From contig NZ_KB903369.1 of assembly GCF_000379665.1 (NCBI RefSeq), forward strand, positions 124,202 through 188,201: 64,000 bases of DNA, written 5' to 3'. The position numbers and the translations under genes were made by a program. Position 1 is the first letter of the stretch; each line of letters begins with the position of its first letter. The notes below the pieces were generated by a model, which did not search any database, was not told the origin of the DNA, and worked only from the letters and a program-made list of their open reading frames with translations. The stretch comes from Butyricimonas synergistica DSM 23225. Lineage in GTDB: Bacteria; Bacteroidota; Bacteroidia; Bacteroidales; Marinifilaceae. Of this stretch, positions 35,724 through 43,231 are shown piece by piece.

Positions 35724-36533
35724 TTAGTGTTTTTGGTTGTATTTCACAAGAATATCTAACAAGGTTACGGATGCGTCTTCCATATCGTTCACGATACTTT
35801 CAACTTTTGCAACACAGTAGTTGTAGAATACTTGAAGGATCATGGCAACGATCAAACCGGCAACCGTCGTGATCAATGCAACTTTGATACCTCCCGCAAC
35901 CAATGACGGTTGGATATCACCTGCAGCCTGGATCTTATCGAAGGCGTCGATCATACCGATAACTGTTCCCAAGAATCCTAACATAGGAGCCAAAGCGATG
36001 AACAAGGCGATCCAAGACATCCCTTTCTCCAAAAGTCCCATCTGAACGGATCCGTAAGATACAACTGATTTCTCAACCATTTCGATACCTTGGTCATAAC
36101 GGGACAATCCTTGATAGAAGATGCTTGCGATAGGACCTCTACTCGTGCGGCATACTTCTTTCGCTGCCTCAACTCCGCCGTTTTCCAGTGCGTCCTCAAC
36201 GCTGGCAATTAATTTTTTCGTGTTTGTAGCTGCCAAGTTCAAGTAGATAACTCTCTCGATTGAGATGGCAAGACCGAAGATCAAAGCCAAGATAACGAAG
36301 CTCATGAACATGGCACCACCTTCGATGAATTTCTGTTTGATAACAGCGTGCAGGGAGGTACTTTCGATCTCTCCTTCATCTTCAAGAATGGTCGGGTCTG
36401 TGGTTGTCTCTTCGTCTTGATAAGTTTCGGTGGTCTCGGTCTGAGTCATTTCATCCTCTTGAGCCATTAGCGTAGATGATGCTCCAATAGAAAGCATTCC
36501 TAAAACTGCTATTAGTGCAAATAATTTTCTCAT
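35724..36533 (-). CDS. exbB: ExbB/TolQ/MotA-family proton channel protein
   Basis: This 269-aa inner-membrane channel subunit powers TonB through ion flow. An N-terminal hydrophobic signal-like segment (LFALIAVLGMLSIGASSTLMA) is followed by an acidic Thr/Glu-rich linker (about 28-58), then TM (MFMSFVILALIFGLAISIER), a cytoplasmic loop and two TM segments (IALFIALAPMLGFLGTVIGM; IKVALITTVAGLIVAMILQV) typical of MotA/TolQ/ExbB. The N-terminal extension is usual in Bacteroidetes. ATG 36533 is preferred to a TTG two codons upstream. The gap to 36660 contains an AC-rich hairpin and no gene. Confidence 0.93.
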   Translation of the reverse strand: MRKLFALIAVLGMLSIGASSTLMAQEDEMTQTETTETYQDEETTTDPTILEDEGEIESTSLHAVIKQKFIEGGAMFMSFVILALIFGLAISIERVIYLNLAATNTKKLIASVEDALENGGVEAAKEVCRTSRGPIASIFYQGLSRYDQGIEMVEKSVVSYGSVQMGLLEKGMSWIALFIALAPMLGFLGTVIGMIDAFDKIQAAGDIQPSLVAGGIKVALITTVAGLIVAMILQVFYNYCVAKVESIVNDMEDASVTLLDILVKYNQKH

Positions 36534-36660
36534 GATCAATTTAACTGATTTTTAGTTTATTAATAATTAAATTTTAACTCTATATTTTGTTTTAAGCTGT
36601 TATTTATTTCCATTTGCACCACCTTGAGTCCAAATCGGGCACCAAGGTATAAAAAAAATG

Positions 36661-37701
36661 TTAAAAGCCAATATATTTGGGAGATATTTCTCCTTTCAAG
36701 GCGTTATTTAAATATTTTTTTATTTCGTTAGGGTCTTTATATTTGCCCAGCACGTACATCATTTTACACGCTGCCGCTTCGGTCGTGATATCATGCCCGC
36801 TGATAACCCCGGCGTTAAGTAGTTCTCTACTTGTTTCATACTTACCCATTTCCACGCTGCCGCCCTGGCATTGGGTCACGTTGTATATGAAAATACCCTT
36901 GGATAAGGCTTCCTTCACTTTGTTAAGAAAAACTTTATTCGTGGGGGCGTTCCCCGACCCGTAAGTTTCCAGGATGATACCTTTTAATCCCGGTATTCCC
37001 GTCACGGCGTCTATTACTTCCGGGCGCATACCCGGGAATATTTTCAATATGGCAATATTCGTGTCCACGTCGCAGAACGCCTCGACGGGATTAACCCTCG
37101 GGTTGTAATCGATTGCGCTATAATCGTAATGAATATGAATCCCGATACTAGCCAACGGGGGATAGTTGTAAGACTGGAACGCGTCGAAGCTTTCGGCGTT
37201 AATCTTGGTCGTCCTGTTCCCCCGGAATAGTTTCGATCCGAACAGGATGCTCACTTCGGGCACGATCGCCTGCTCGTTGTCGTAAGCCGCGGCGATCTCG
37301 ATGGCGGCGATCAGGTTCTCTTTCCCGTCCGTGCGAATTTTCCCGATAGGCAATTGCGAACCGGTGAAAACAACCGGTTTCGTCAGGTTGTTCAACATGA
37401 AACTCAGAGCCGAAGCCGAGTAAGCCATGGTATCCGTCCCGTGTAGGATCACGAATCCCCGGTAATCGTCATAGTTCTTCAGGATGATCTGGCACAAGTC
37501 TTTCCACAACTGTGGTTGCAAATCCGACGAGTCGATGATTTCCGGTAACGTGTAGCTATCGATCGTGAACCCGAATTCTTTGATTTCGGGAACTTCACAA
37601 GCTATCTGGTCGAAATTGAACGGGCATAATGCTCCGGTTTCGGGATCGTTCACCATTCCGATGGTTCCGCCAGTATATATGATCAACACGGGTTTTGTCA
37701 T
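36661..37701 (-). CDS. ansA: Type I L-asparaginase
   Basis: This 346-aa enzyme hydrolyses asparagine to aspartate and ammonia. No signal peptide is present (start MTKPVLIIYTGGTIG), so it is the cytoplasmic form. It carries the first catalytic Thr in YTGGTIG (T13) and the second catalytic motif HGTDTMAYSASAL. Length matches the AnsA family. It follows tatD by 3 bases on the same strand, so the two are probably cotranscribed, an association common in Bacteroidetes. Confidence 0.95.
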   Translation of the reverse strand: MTKPVLIIYTGGTIGMVNDPETGALCPFNFDQIACEVPEIKEFGFTIDSYTLPEIIDSSDLQPQLWKDLCQIILKNYDDYRGFVILHGTDTMAYSASALSFMLNNLTKPVVFTGSQLPIGKIRTDGKENLIAAIEIAAAYDNEQAIVPEVSILFGSKLFRGNRTTKINAESFDAFQSYNYPPLASIGIHIHYDYSAIDYNPRVNPVEAFCDVDTNIAILKIFPGMRPEVIDAVTGIPGLKGIILETYGSGNAPTNKVFLNKVKEALSKGIFIYNVTQCQGGSVEMGKYETSRELLNAGVISGHDITTEAAACKMMYVLGKYKDPNEIKKYLNNALKGEISPKYIGF

Positions 37702-37704
37702 AAA

Positions 37705-38493
37705 TCAATTTTTTTCTTTCACACTTTTGCTATGCAAATTAAATAAATTCCGTGCATTATTCGTTGTTATTTCCTGCACTTTTTTTGTGTCAATACCTCC
37801 AATTTCAGCAATTTTAGCAGCTATGCACGGAATATAACTACTTTCGTTCCGTTTTCCCCGGAAGGGAACGGGAGCGAGATAGGGGGCATCTGTCTCGAGG
37901 ACAAGATGTTCTGTTCCTATTTTTTGCACGACTTCCGCCATGGAGGATTTCTTGAAGGTAACGACTCCCCCGATGCCTAACAGGAACCCGAGGTCGATAG
38001 CCCGCCGGGCGTCTTCCTCGTTGCCGGGAAAACAGTGGAGGATGCCTTTCATGTTGTAATGCTGCCTTTTCAACACGGCGAAGATTTCGGGAAGGGATTC
38101 CCTGGAATGGATGACCACGGGGAGGTCCATTTCCCGGGCGATATGCAATTGCCGCTCGAAAACGGCGATTTGCTCTTTATAATATGTCTTGTCCCAGTAG
38201 AGGTCGATCCCGCATTCCCCGATACCATATATAGGTATTTGCCCGAGCAGTTTTTCGAACGCCTTCATCTCTTCCCGGTAAGCGGCGTTGACCGAGGTCG
38301 GGTGGACTCCCAGCAAGGGGAACAAGTTGTTCGGGTATCGTTCGGCAAGAGCCAGCATGGATTGTCTAGTGGACTGGTCGATGTCCGGTAAAATAATATA
38401 CCGCACATCGGCTTCAAAAGCCCGCTGCACGGCATCGTCCCGATCGTTGTCAAATTCTTCCGCGTAAATGTGCGAATGCGTATCTATGTACAT
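37705..38493 (-). CDS. tatD: TatD-family metal-dependent hydrolase
   Basis: This 262-aa TIM-barrel hydrolase has metal-binding DTHSHIY (H6, H8), GECGIDLYWD, VVIHSRES, LHCFPGN and the family C-terminal motif LETDAPYLAPVPFRGKRNE. TatD proteins are Mg-dependent 3'-5' exonucleases/DNases in characterised bacteria; here the exact substrate is unknown. It starts the tatD-ansA pair, with a -7-like box 20 bases upstream. Confidence 0.94.
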   Translation of the reverse strand: MYIDTHSHIYAEEFDNDRDDAVQRAFEADVRYIILPDIDQSTRQSMLALAERYPNNLFPLLGVHPTSVNAAYREEMKAFEKLLGQIPIYGIGECGIDLYWDKTYYKEQIAVFERQLHIAREMDLPVVIHSRESLPEIFAVLKRQHYNMKGILHCFPGNEEDARRAIDLGFLLGIGGVVTFKKSSMAEVVQKIGTEHLVLETDAPYLAPVPFRGKRNESSYIPCIAAKIAEIGGIDTKKVQEITTNNARNLFNLHSKSVKEKN

Positions 38494-38513
38494 ACTATCT
38501 TTATCTTACGCGG

Positions 38514-38521
38514 CAAATATA
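38514..38521 (-). promoter_or_regulatory. Candidate -7 element for tatD-ansA
   Basis: The minus-strand TATATTTG is a perfect TAnnTTTG box 20 bases before the tatD ATG. No convincing -33 TTTG is found at the usual spacing. Confidence 0.4.
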
Positions 38522-38640
38522 ATGATAAAAAGCGAGAATCAGCACGGGGTAACACGAGAACTATCCTATTCACGCTCATCACCTGAATGAATAAAGTAAT
38601 ACTTCCGTGTGAATTCCGGTGGAATAGTGTTAAAAAGATT

Positions 38641-38724
38641 GTTCATAAGCTTTAGTTATCCTTTATGAACGCTATTAATAATAGGGTTCGTATAGCGTTC
38701 GTATAGGGTTCGTATAGCGTTCAT
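38641..38724 (+). repeat. Hairpins plus four 11-bp tandem repeats upstream of the ECF sigma gene
   Basis: GTTCATAA (38641-38648) pairs with TTATGAAC (38663-38670). GAACGCTAT (38667-38675) pairs with ATAGCGTTC (38692-38700). Four exact-length units follow: ATAGGGTTCGT, ATAGCGTTCGT, ATAGGGTTCGT, ATAGCGTTCAT (38681-38724), alternating G and C at position 5. The 11-bp period is about one helical turn. The rest of the gap (38522-38938) has no gene. Confidence 0.85.
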
Positions 38725-38901
38725 GACGTAATTAAACCGGAATTAATACGGGAATGTAATTGTATTGATACGAGTTATAGGTTTGATTAGTAGACGATTT
38801 GACCGTGTCGTGATGAAAAAGGCGAATCGTTTCGTGTATCTTGAAATATAAATTTTGTTCCTGATTTTTTTTGTAAAGTAATTTATTTAGTCGATTTTTT
38901 A

Positions 38902-38909
38902 TAATTTTG
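38902..38909 (+). promoter_or_regulatory. Candidate -7 element of the ECF sigma gene
   Basis: TAATTTTG is a perfect TAnnTTTG box 29 bases before the ATG at 38939. The nearest TTTG (38870-38873) is too far for normal spacing, so an activator may be needed, perhaps acting at the tandem repeats upstream. Confidence 0.35.
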
Positions 38910-38938
38910 TATTCAAATCATCCCGAAAAATAGCTGGA

Positions 38939-39475
38939 ATGGGGTTATCTATCGAAAAAATCAGACAGGGTGACGAGCAGGCTTTCAGAGAGTTGTTCGA
39001 TGCGTATTATCAGGCTTTGTGCGTGTTTGCCGCCACTTACCTGAGGGATGATACTTTGGCGGCGGATATCGTGCAGGAGTGCTTCGTGAAGTTTTGGCGT
39101 CGTCGAGCCGATTTGGATGATGCCTTTAATATAAAGTCTTTCCTTTACGCGATGGTGCGTAATCACTGCTTGAATTATATTCGGGATAACAAACTGATCC
39201 GGGAGGATTTATCCGTGGTGATGTCGGAGGAGTTTTACACGGAGACTTTAATCGAGGAGGAGGCATACAGGATGTTTTACGAGGCGGTGGATGCCCTTCC
39301 CGCGCAGACACGCCAAGTGATACAGTTGGCTCTGGACGGTCTGAAAAATTCCGAGATTGCGGAACGGCTGGGGGTAGCTGAGAGTTCCGTACACACGTTG
39401 AAAAAACTTGCTTACAAGAAGCTGCGCGTGGCGTTGAAGGAGTATTATTATCTGGTATTTGTATTTCTTTGTTGA
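38939..39475 (+). CDS. ECF-family RNA polymerase sigma factor (FecI-like)
   Basis: This 178-aa protein has only sigma regions 2 and 4. Region 2 shows FRELFDAYYQALCVFAATYL, AADIVQECFVKFWRR and IKSFLYAMVRNHCLNYIRD; region 4 shows LDGLKNSEIAERLGVAESSVHTLKKLAYKKLR. This is the Bacteroidetes type paired with FecR anti-sigma factors and STN-containing SusC receptors. No intact fecR follows directly: the next 300 bases hold a fecR relic, and the working fecR is 8 kb downstream. It probably directs transcription from the two motifs at 39556 and 47567. Confidence 0.93.
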   Translation: MGLSIEKIRQGDEQAFRELFDAYYQALCVFAATYLRDDTLAADIVQECFVKFWRRRADLDDAFNIKSFLYAMVRNHCLNYIRDNKLIREDLSVVMSEEFYTETLIEEEAYRMFYEAVDALPAQTRQVIQLALDGLKNSEIAERLGVAESSVHTLKKLAYKKLRVALKEYYYLVFVFLC

Positions 39476-39555
39476 TTTTCTTTAAAAATTAAATCATTGT
39501 AAATCTGAAAGTTTTGTTTCGTTTGGAAAAATAAATGAAATAAAATAGATTTTGG

Positions 39556-39586
39556 GTTCCCCATGAAAATGGTTTTTTGTGTTATA
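39556..39586 (+). promoter_or_regulatory. Promoter-like motif upstream of susC1, shared with fecR
   Basis: A 31-base stretch starting GTTCCCCATG and ending GTGTTATA matches 47567-47597 at 27 of 31 positions. GTTCCCC and GTGTTATA are 16 bases apart, a spacing usual for ECF -35/-10 elements. I infer that this is the promoter recognised by the sigma factor at 38939. Confidence 0.5.
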
Positions 39587-39593
39587 TAATTAG

Positions 39594-39704
39594 TGATGGG
39601 GCGGCTTTTTCAATAATGTGATGAGGTGAAGAATTTTAGAGTTAAATTATAAAGTAAAAAGAAAATGGATTAAATTTTAAAATTAAACACGGCAGATAAA
39701 GAGA
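39594..39704 (+). pseudogene. Remnant of a deleted fecR gene
   Basis: Sequence from 39631 to the hairpin at 39705 aligns with the last ~80 bases of the intact fecR and its stop (48804-48882): GAATTTT.GAGTT.AAT..TAAAGTAAAAA and later CGG.AGATAA. One frame still reads RILELNYKVKRKWIKF against RIFELNGKVKIDRIGK in FecR. The part at 39594-39612 (GATGGGGCGG...TTTTTCAA) loosely matches codons 18-26 of fecR. The gene body is missing, so this is an internal-deletion scar. Confidence 0.6.
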
Positions 39705-39731
39705 GCAGGAAATGCCGGTAACATTTCCTGC
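39705..39731 (+). promoter_or_regulatory. Leader hairpin of susC1
   Basis: GCAGGAAATG (39705-39714) and CATTTCCTGC (39722-39731) form a perfect 10-bp stem with loop CCGGTAA, 57 bases before the susC1 ATG. The same hairpin precedes susC2. No U-tract follows, so it is more likely an RNA stability or translation element than a terminator. Confidence 0.6.
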
Positions 39732-39788
39732 CAGAATTATCCCCGTTAGGTCAGAGATAATTTATTAACGCATTTAGAAAACAAATTT

Positions 39789-42700
39789 ATGGAAAAAAAG
39801 TCGATGTTCCCACGAGGTAATCTCGGGAAGTTTAAAAAGTTGTGGCTTATGATGAAGTGTACACTATTATTTGTTTTGTTGGGAATCACGAGCGTGAATG
39901 CATCCGTGTATTCTCAGGTTGGGCAACAAATTTCTATCTCGATGAAAGATTCTTATTTGAAGGATGTTTTATGGGAGATAGAGCGTCAAACAACTTTCGT
40001 GTTCATGTATAACCAGGAGGATTTGGATAAAGCCGGGAAGGTTAGCGTGAATGTCAAGGCTGCCGGTATCGAGGAGATTTTGAGGGCATGTTTGAAAGGG
40101 ACGGGTTTGACTTACGTGATCGAGGATGCCGTGATCGTGTTGAAACCGGTGAAGGAGGACGAGAAGAAGAAAGAAATCCGTATTGCCGGTCGGGTGACGG
40201 ACGAGGCAAAACAACCTTTGCCGGGGGTGACGGTGCGTGTCAAAGGTGTGAATCTCGGAACTGCCACGAATGCCGAGGGACGCTATTCGCTGGCGTTGCC
40301 GGAGATGAAGGAGGTGGTGTTGGTTTACACGTTCGTGGGCATGGTTACCCAAGAGGTGAAGTACACGGGCAAGGACACGATCAACGTGGTGATGAAGGAG
40401 GACCGGGTGAAGATGGACGAGGTGGTGGTGACCGGGTATATGAACGTGCGCAAGGAGAGTTTCACGGGAAATGCCACGACGGTGAGCAAGGATCAGTTGC
40501 TGAAGACGAATAACAAGAACGTGATTGCCGCCTTGCAGGCATTTGATCCTTCTTTCCGCATCAAGGAGAACAAGTTGTTCGGTTCAGACCCGAACTCGCT
40601 GCCAGAGTTCACGATTCGGGGCGAGGGGAGTATCGGTATGAACCGCGGTTTGGATATGGAGCAAGCCCGACGTTCACAGCGGACGAATTTGAAAGACAAC
40701 CCGAATTTGCCTATATTTATTTTGGATGGTTTCGAGGTATCCGTGCAGAAGATTTACGATATGGATATGAACCGTATCGAGAGCATGACGATATTGAAAG
40801 ATGCGGCAGCGACGGCAATGTACGGTTCGCGTGCAGCGAACGGCGTGGTGGTCGTGACTACGGTAGCCCCGAAGCCTGGTGAGTTGCGGGTGACTTATAA
40901 TTTCAATGCCGGAGCGGAATTCCCTGATTTGTCGGATTACAATTTGTGTAATGCGTGGGAGAAAGTGGAAGTGGAACGGTTGTCAGGAAAATATATTGCG
41001 TCGGATGGTGATCCGGGGATGCAGTTGATCAAAGATATCGCTTACAATGATTTGGTGAATGAAGTGCGGAGAGGTGTGGAAACCGATTGGTTGGCACAGC
41101 CGTTGCAGAACGTGTTCAATCACACGCACAGTTTGAATGTTTCCGGTGGTGTGGAGAGTATCCGTTACAGCTTGGACTTGAATTACGGTACCCATAATGG
41201 GGCAATGATCGATTCTTACCGCGATAACATGGGCGTAGGTCTGAATTTGGATTACCGGAATAAGTCGTGGTTGCAAGTGATGAATTCCGTTACTTTTAAC
41301 GTGACGAGAGCATCGGATTCCCCTTATGGCACATTCAGTTTGTACACGCAATTGCAACCCTATTGGGCGCCGTATTCGAATGACGGGGAGTTGTTGGAAA
41401 CGTTGAAAGACGGGAAAACGGTTAATCCGTTGTATCGAGCCCGGGAATTAGGCAGTTATACCGGGAAAATGAGATTGAATGACTTGACGAATAATTTCAG
41501 TATCAATATTTATTTCACGGAAGCCTTTTCTTTTAAGGGGCAGCTTTCCATGACACGTTCCGATTCTGAAACGGAAAGTTTTAAGGATCCGAAAGACCCT
41601 TCTTACAAGACAATTTCCACGCGTGAAAGAGGTTCATTGTCGATTTCTTCCGATAAATCGTTTACCTGGAACACAAATGCGATGTTTTATTTCAATAAGT
41701 CTATAGGGGGGCATTTCATTAATGCCACTGCCGGATTGAATATCCAAGAATCGCACAATAAGACGACTTTATTGGAGTATCAGGGATTCCAATTGAGCAA
41801 CCTGCATTCGCCGACTTACGCCGCGGAGCAAACCCGCAAAGCAAGCGTGTCCACAGATAAGAGCCGTTTGATCGGTATATTGGCATCTGCCAATTATTCA
41901 TACGATAATATCTACCTGTTTGATGTTTCTTTCCGTATGGATGGTTCTTCTAAATTCGGGAAAGACAAACGTTTCGCTCCTTTTTGGTCATTTGGTGTCG
42001 GGGTGAACGTGCATAATTATTCGTGGTTGAAAGATCATTGGTTGGTCAGCACCTTGCGCGTGCGTGGAACTTACGGTGTAACCGGTAACGTGAATTTCCC
42101 GGCATATGCCGCTATCTCCACTTACCAGACTTCCGATAAGTGGTATTACAACACTCCGTCGAATACGTTGGTTGCGTTGGGTAACCCGAAGTTGACTTGG
42201 GAGAAAACGTATACGGTGGATGCCGGTTTCAATTTAGGTCTTCTGCATGACCGTTATGTCATCGAGGGGAACTATTACCGGAAAGAGACGAAAAATCAGT
42301 TGGAACAATTGTCAGTCAGAACCTCTTCTGGATTTTCAAGTTACTATACGAATGCGGGTTCGATCTTGAACGAAGGGTTCGAGTTCAAATTGAATGCCAC
42401 GGTATTCCAAAATCGGGATTGGACGGTGGCGGTGAATGCTACTTTGGCTGCCAATAAAAATAAAATTACAAAGTTAGGACAAGAAGCAGAGAGATACAAT
42501 CAAACCATCCAAGATTTCCACAATGGGAAAAGGCTAGAAGATGAGGCGGATTTGAGTGATGAGGATAAAGAGGCTCGTGGTGAGTTGTTCTATATCCCGT
42601 TGACCCAGTATTACGTGGGAGCATCGACGACGGCTATTTATGCCGTGCCTTCTTATGGGATTGATCCTTCTAACGGCAAGGAGTTGTTCCGCAAGAGAAA

Positions 42701-43211
42701 CGGTCGGAGCACTTACGTGTGGGATGCAGCCGACGAGGTGGTAGTCGGGGATAAGAGCCCGGATGCACAAGGTTCTTTCGGTATCAATATCGCTTGGAAA
42801 GGATTTTACGTGAACACGACGTTCTTGTATCAATGGGGGGCGCAGGACTACAATGAAACACTCAAAAATAAGGTGGAAGAGGCTGATATCGATGGTAGCA
42901 ACGTGGATCGACGCGTGTTGACGCAACGCTGGAAAAAGCCGGGAGATGTGGCTCCGTTCTTTGATTTGGCAAGAAGGGAGAAGACGCAACCGACTTCCCG
43001 TTTTGTGCAGGACAATAATTACTTGGCGTTTAGCGGCCTTTCTTGCGGATATGACTTCAGCCAAGAAAAGATACGTAAATATCGCTTGACTTCGCTGGGA
43101 TTGCGATTTAACATGAATGATGTATGTCGTTGGTCGTCCATCAAGCAAGAGAGAGGAACAAGTTATCCTTATGCTAAAAATTACAGTTTCACGCTGACAC
43201 TTGGTTTTTAA
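39789..43211 (+). CDS. SusC/RagA-type TonB-dependent receptor with STN signalling domain (copy 1)
   Basis: This 1140-aa outer-membrane transporter has a long signal peptide (1-43), the STN domain that talks to FecR (about 46-118), a CarboxypepD-regulatory-like domain (130-204), the TonB box DEVVVTGY (210-217), a plug with NPNLPIFILDGFEV and DAAATAMYGSRAANGV, and a C-terminal 22-strand barrel ending in aromatic F (SFTLTLGF). It pairs with SusD downstream for TonB-driven uptake of an unknown ligand. The first ~228 residues differ from susC2 at only about six positions, while the barrel is much more divergent. It starts operon 1. Confidence 0.96.
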   Translation: MEKKSMFPRGNLGKFKKLWLMMKCTLLFVLLGITSVNASVYSQVGQQISISMKDSYLKDVLWEIERQTTFVFMYNQEDLDKAGKVSVNVKAAGIEEILRACLKGTGLTYVIEDAVIVLKPVKEDEKKKEIRIAGRVTDEAKQPLPGVTVRVKGVNLGTATNAEGRYSLALPEMKEVVLVYTFVGMVTQEVKYTGKDTINVVMKEDRVKMDEVVVTGYMNVRKESFTGNATTVSKDQLLKTNNKNVIAALQAFDPSFRIKENKLFGSDPNSLPEFTIRGEGSIGMNRGLDMEQARRSQRTNLKDNPNLPIFILDGFEVSVQKIYDMDMNRIESMTILKDAAATAMYGSRAANGVVVVTTVAPKPGELRVTYNFNAGAEFPDLSDYNLCNAWEKVEVERLSGKYIASDGDPGMQLIKDIAYNDLVNEVRRGVETDWLAQPLQNVFNHTHSLNVSGGVESIRYSLDLNYGTHNGAMIDSYRDNMGVGLNLDYRNKSWLQVMNSVTFNVTRASDSPYGTFSLYTQLQPYWAPYSNDGELLETLKDGKTVNPLYRARELGSYTGKMRLNDLTNNFSINIYFTEAFSFKGQLSMTRSDSETESFKDPKDPSYKTISTRERGSLSISSDKSFTWNTNAMFYFNKSIGGHFINATAGLNIQESHNKTTLLEYQGFQLSNLHSPTYAAEQTRKASVSTDKSRLIGILASANYSYDNIYLFDVSFRMDGSSKFGKDKRFAPFWSFGVGVNVHNYSWLKDHWLVSTLRVRGTYGVTGNVNFPAYAAISTYQTSDKWYYNTPSNTLVALGNPKLTWEKTYTVDAGFNLGLLHDRYVIEGNYYRKETKNQLEQLSVRTSSGFSSYYTNAGSILNEGFEFKLNATVFQNRDWTVAVNATLAANKNKITKLGQEAERYNQTIQDFHNGKRLEDEADLSDEDKEARGELFYIPLTQYYVGASTTAIYAVPSYGIDPSNGKELFRKRNGRSTYVWDAADEVVVGDKSPDAQGSFGINIAWKGFYVNTTFLYQWGAQDYNETLKNKVEEADIDGSNVDRRVLTQRWKKPGDVAPFFDLARREKTQPTSRFVQDNNYLAFSGLSCGYDFSQEKIRKYRLTSLGLRFNMNDVCRWSSIKQERGTSYPYAKNYSFTLTLGF

Positions 43212-43231
43212 ATTATTTAATGATTTAGGAT

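Noticed and set aside
36605-36650. Hairpin ACCTTG...CAAGGT between ansA and exbB as a terminator
   Set aside because: The stem is only 6 bp with a long loop and no T-tract in the direction of transcription.
38681-38724. Possible CRISPR array
   Set aside because: Units are 11 bp with no spacers and no cas genes are nearby; they are simple tandem repeats.
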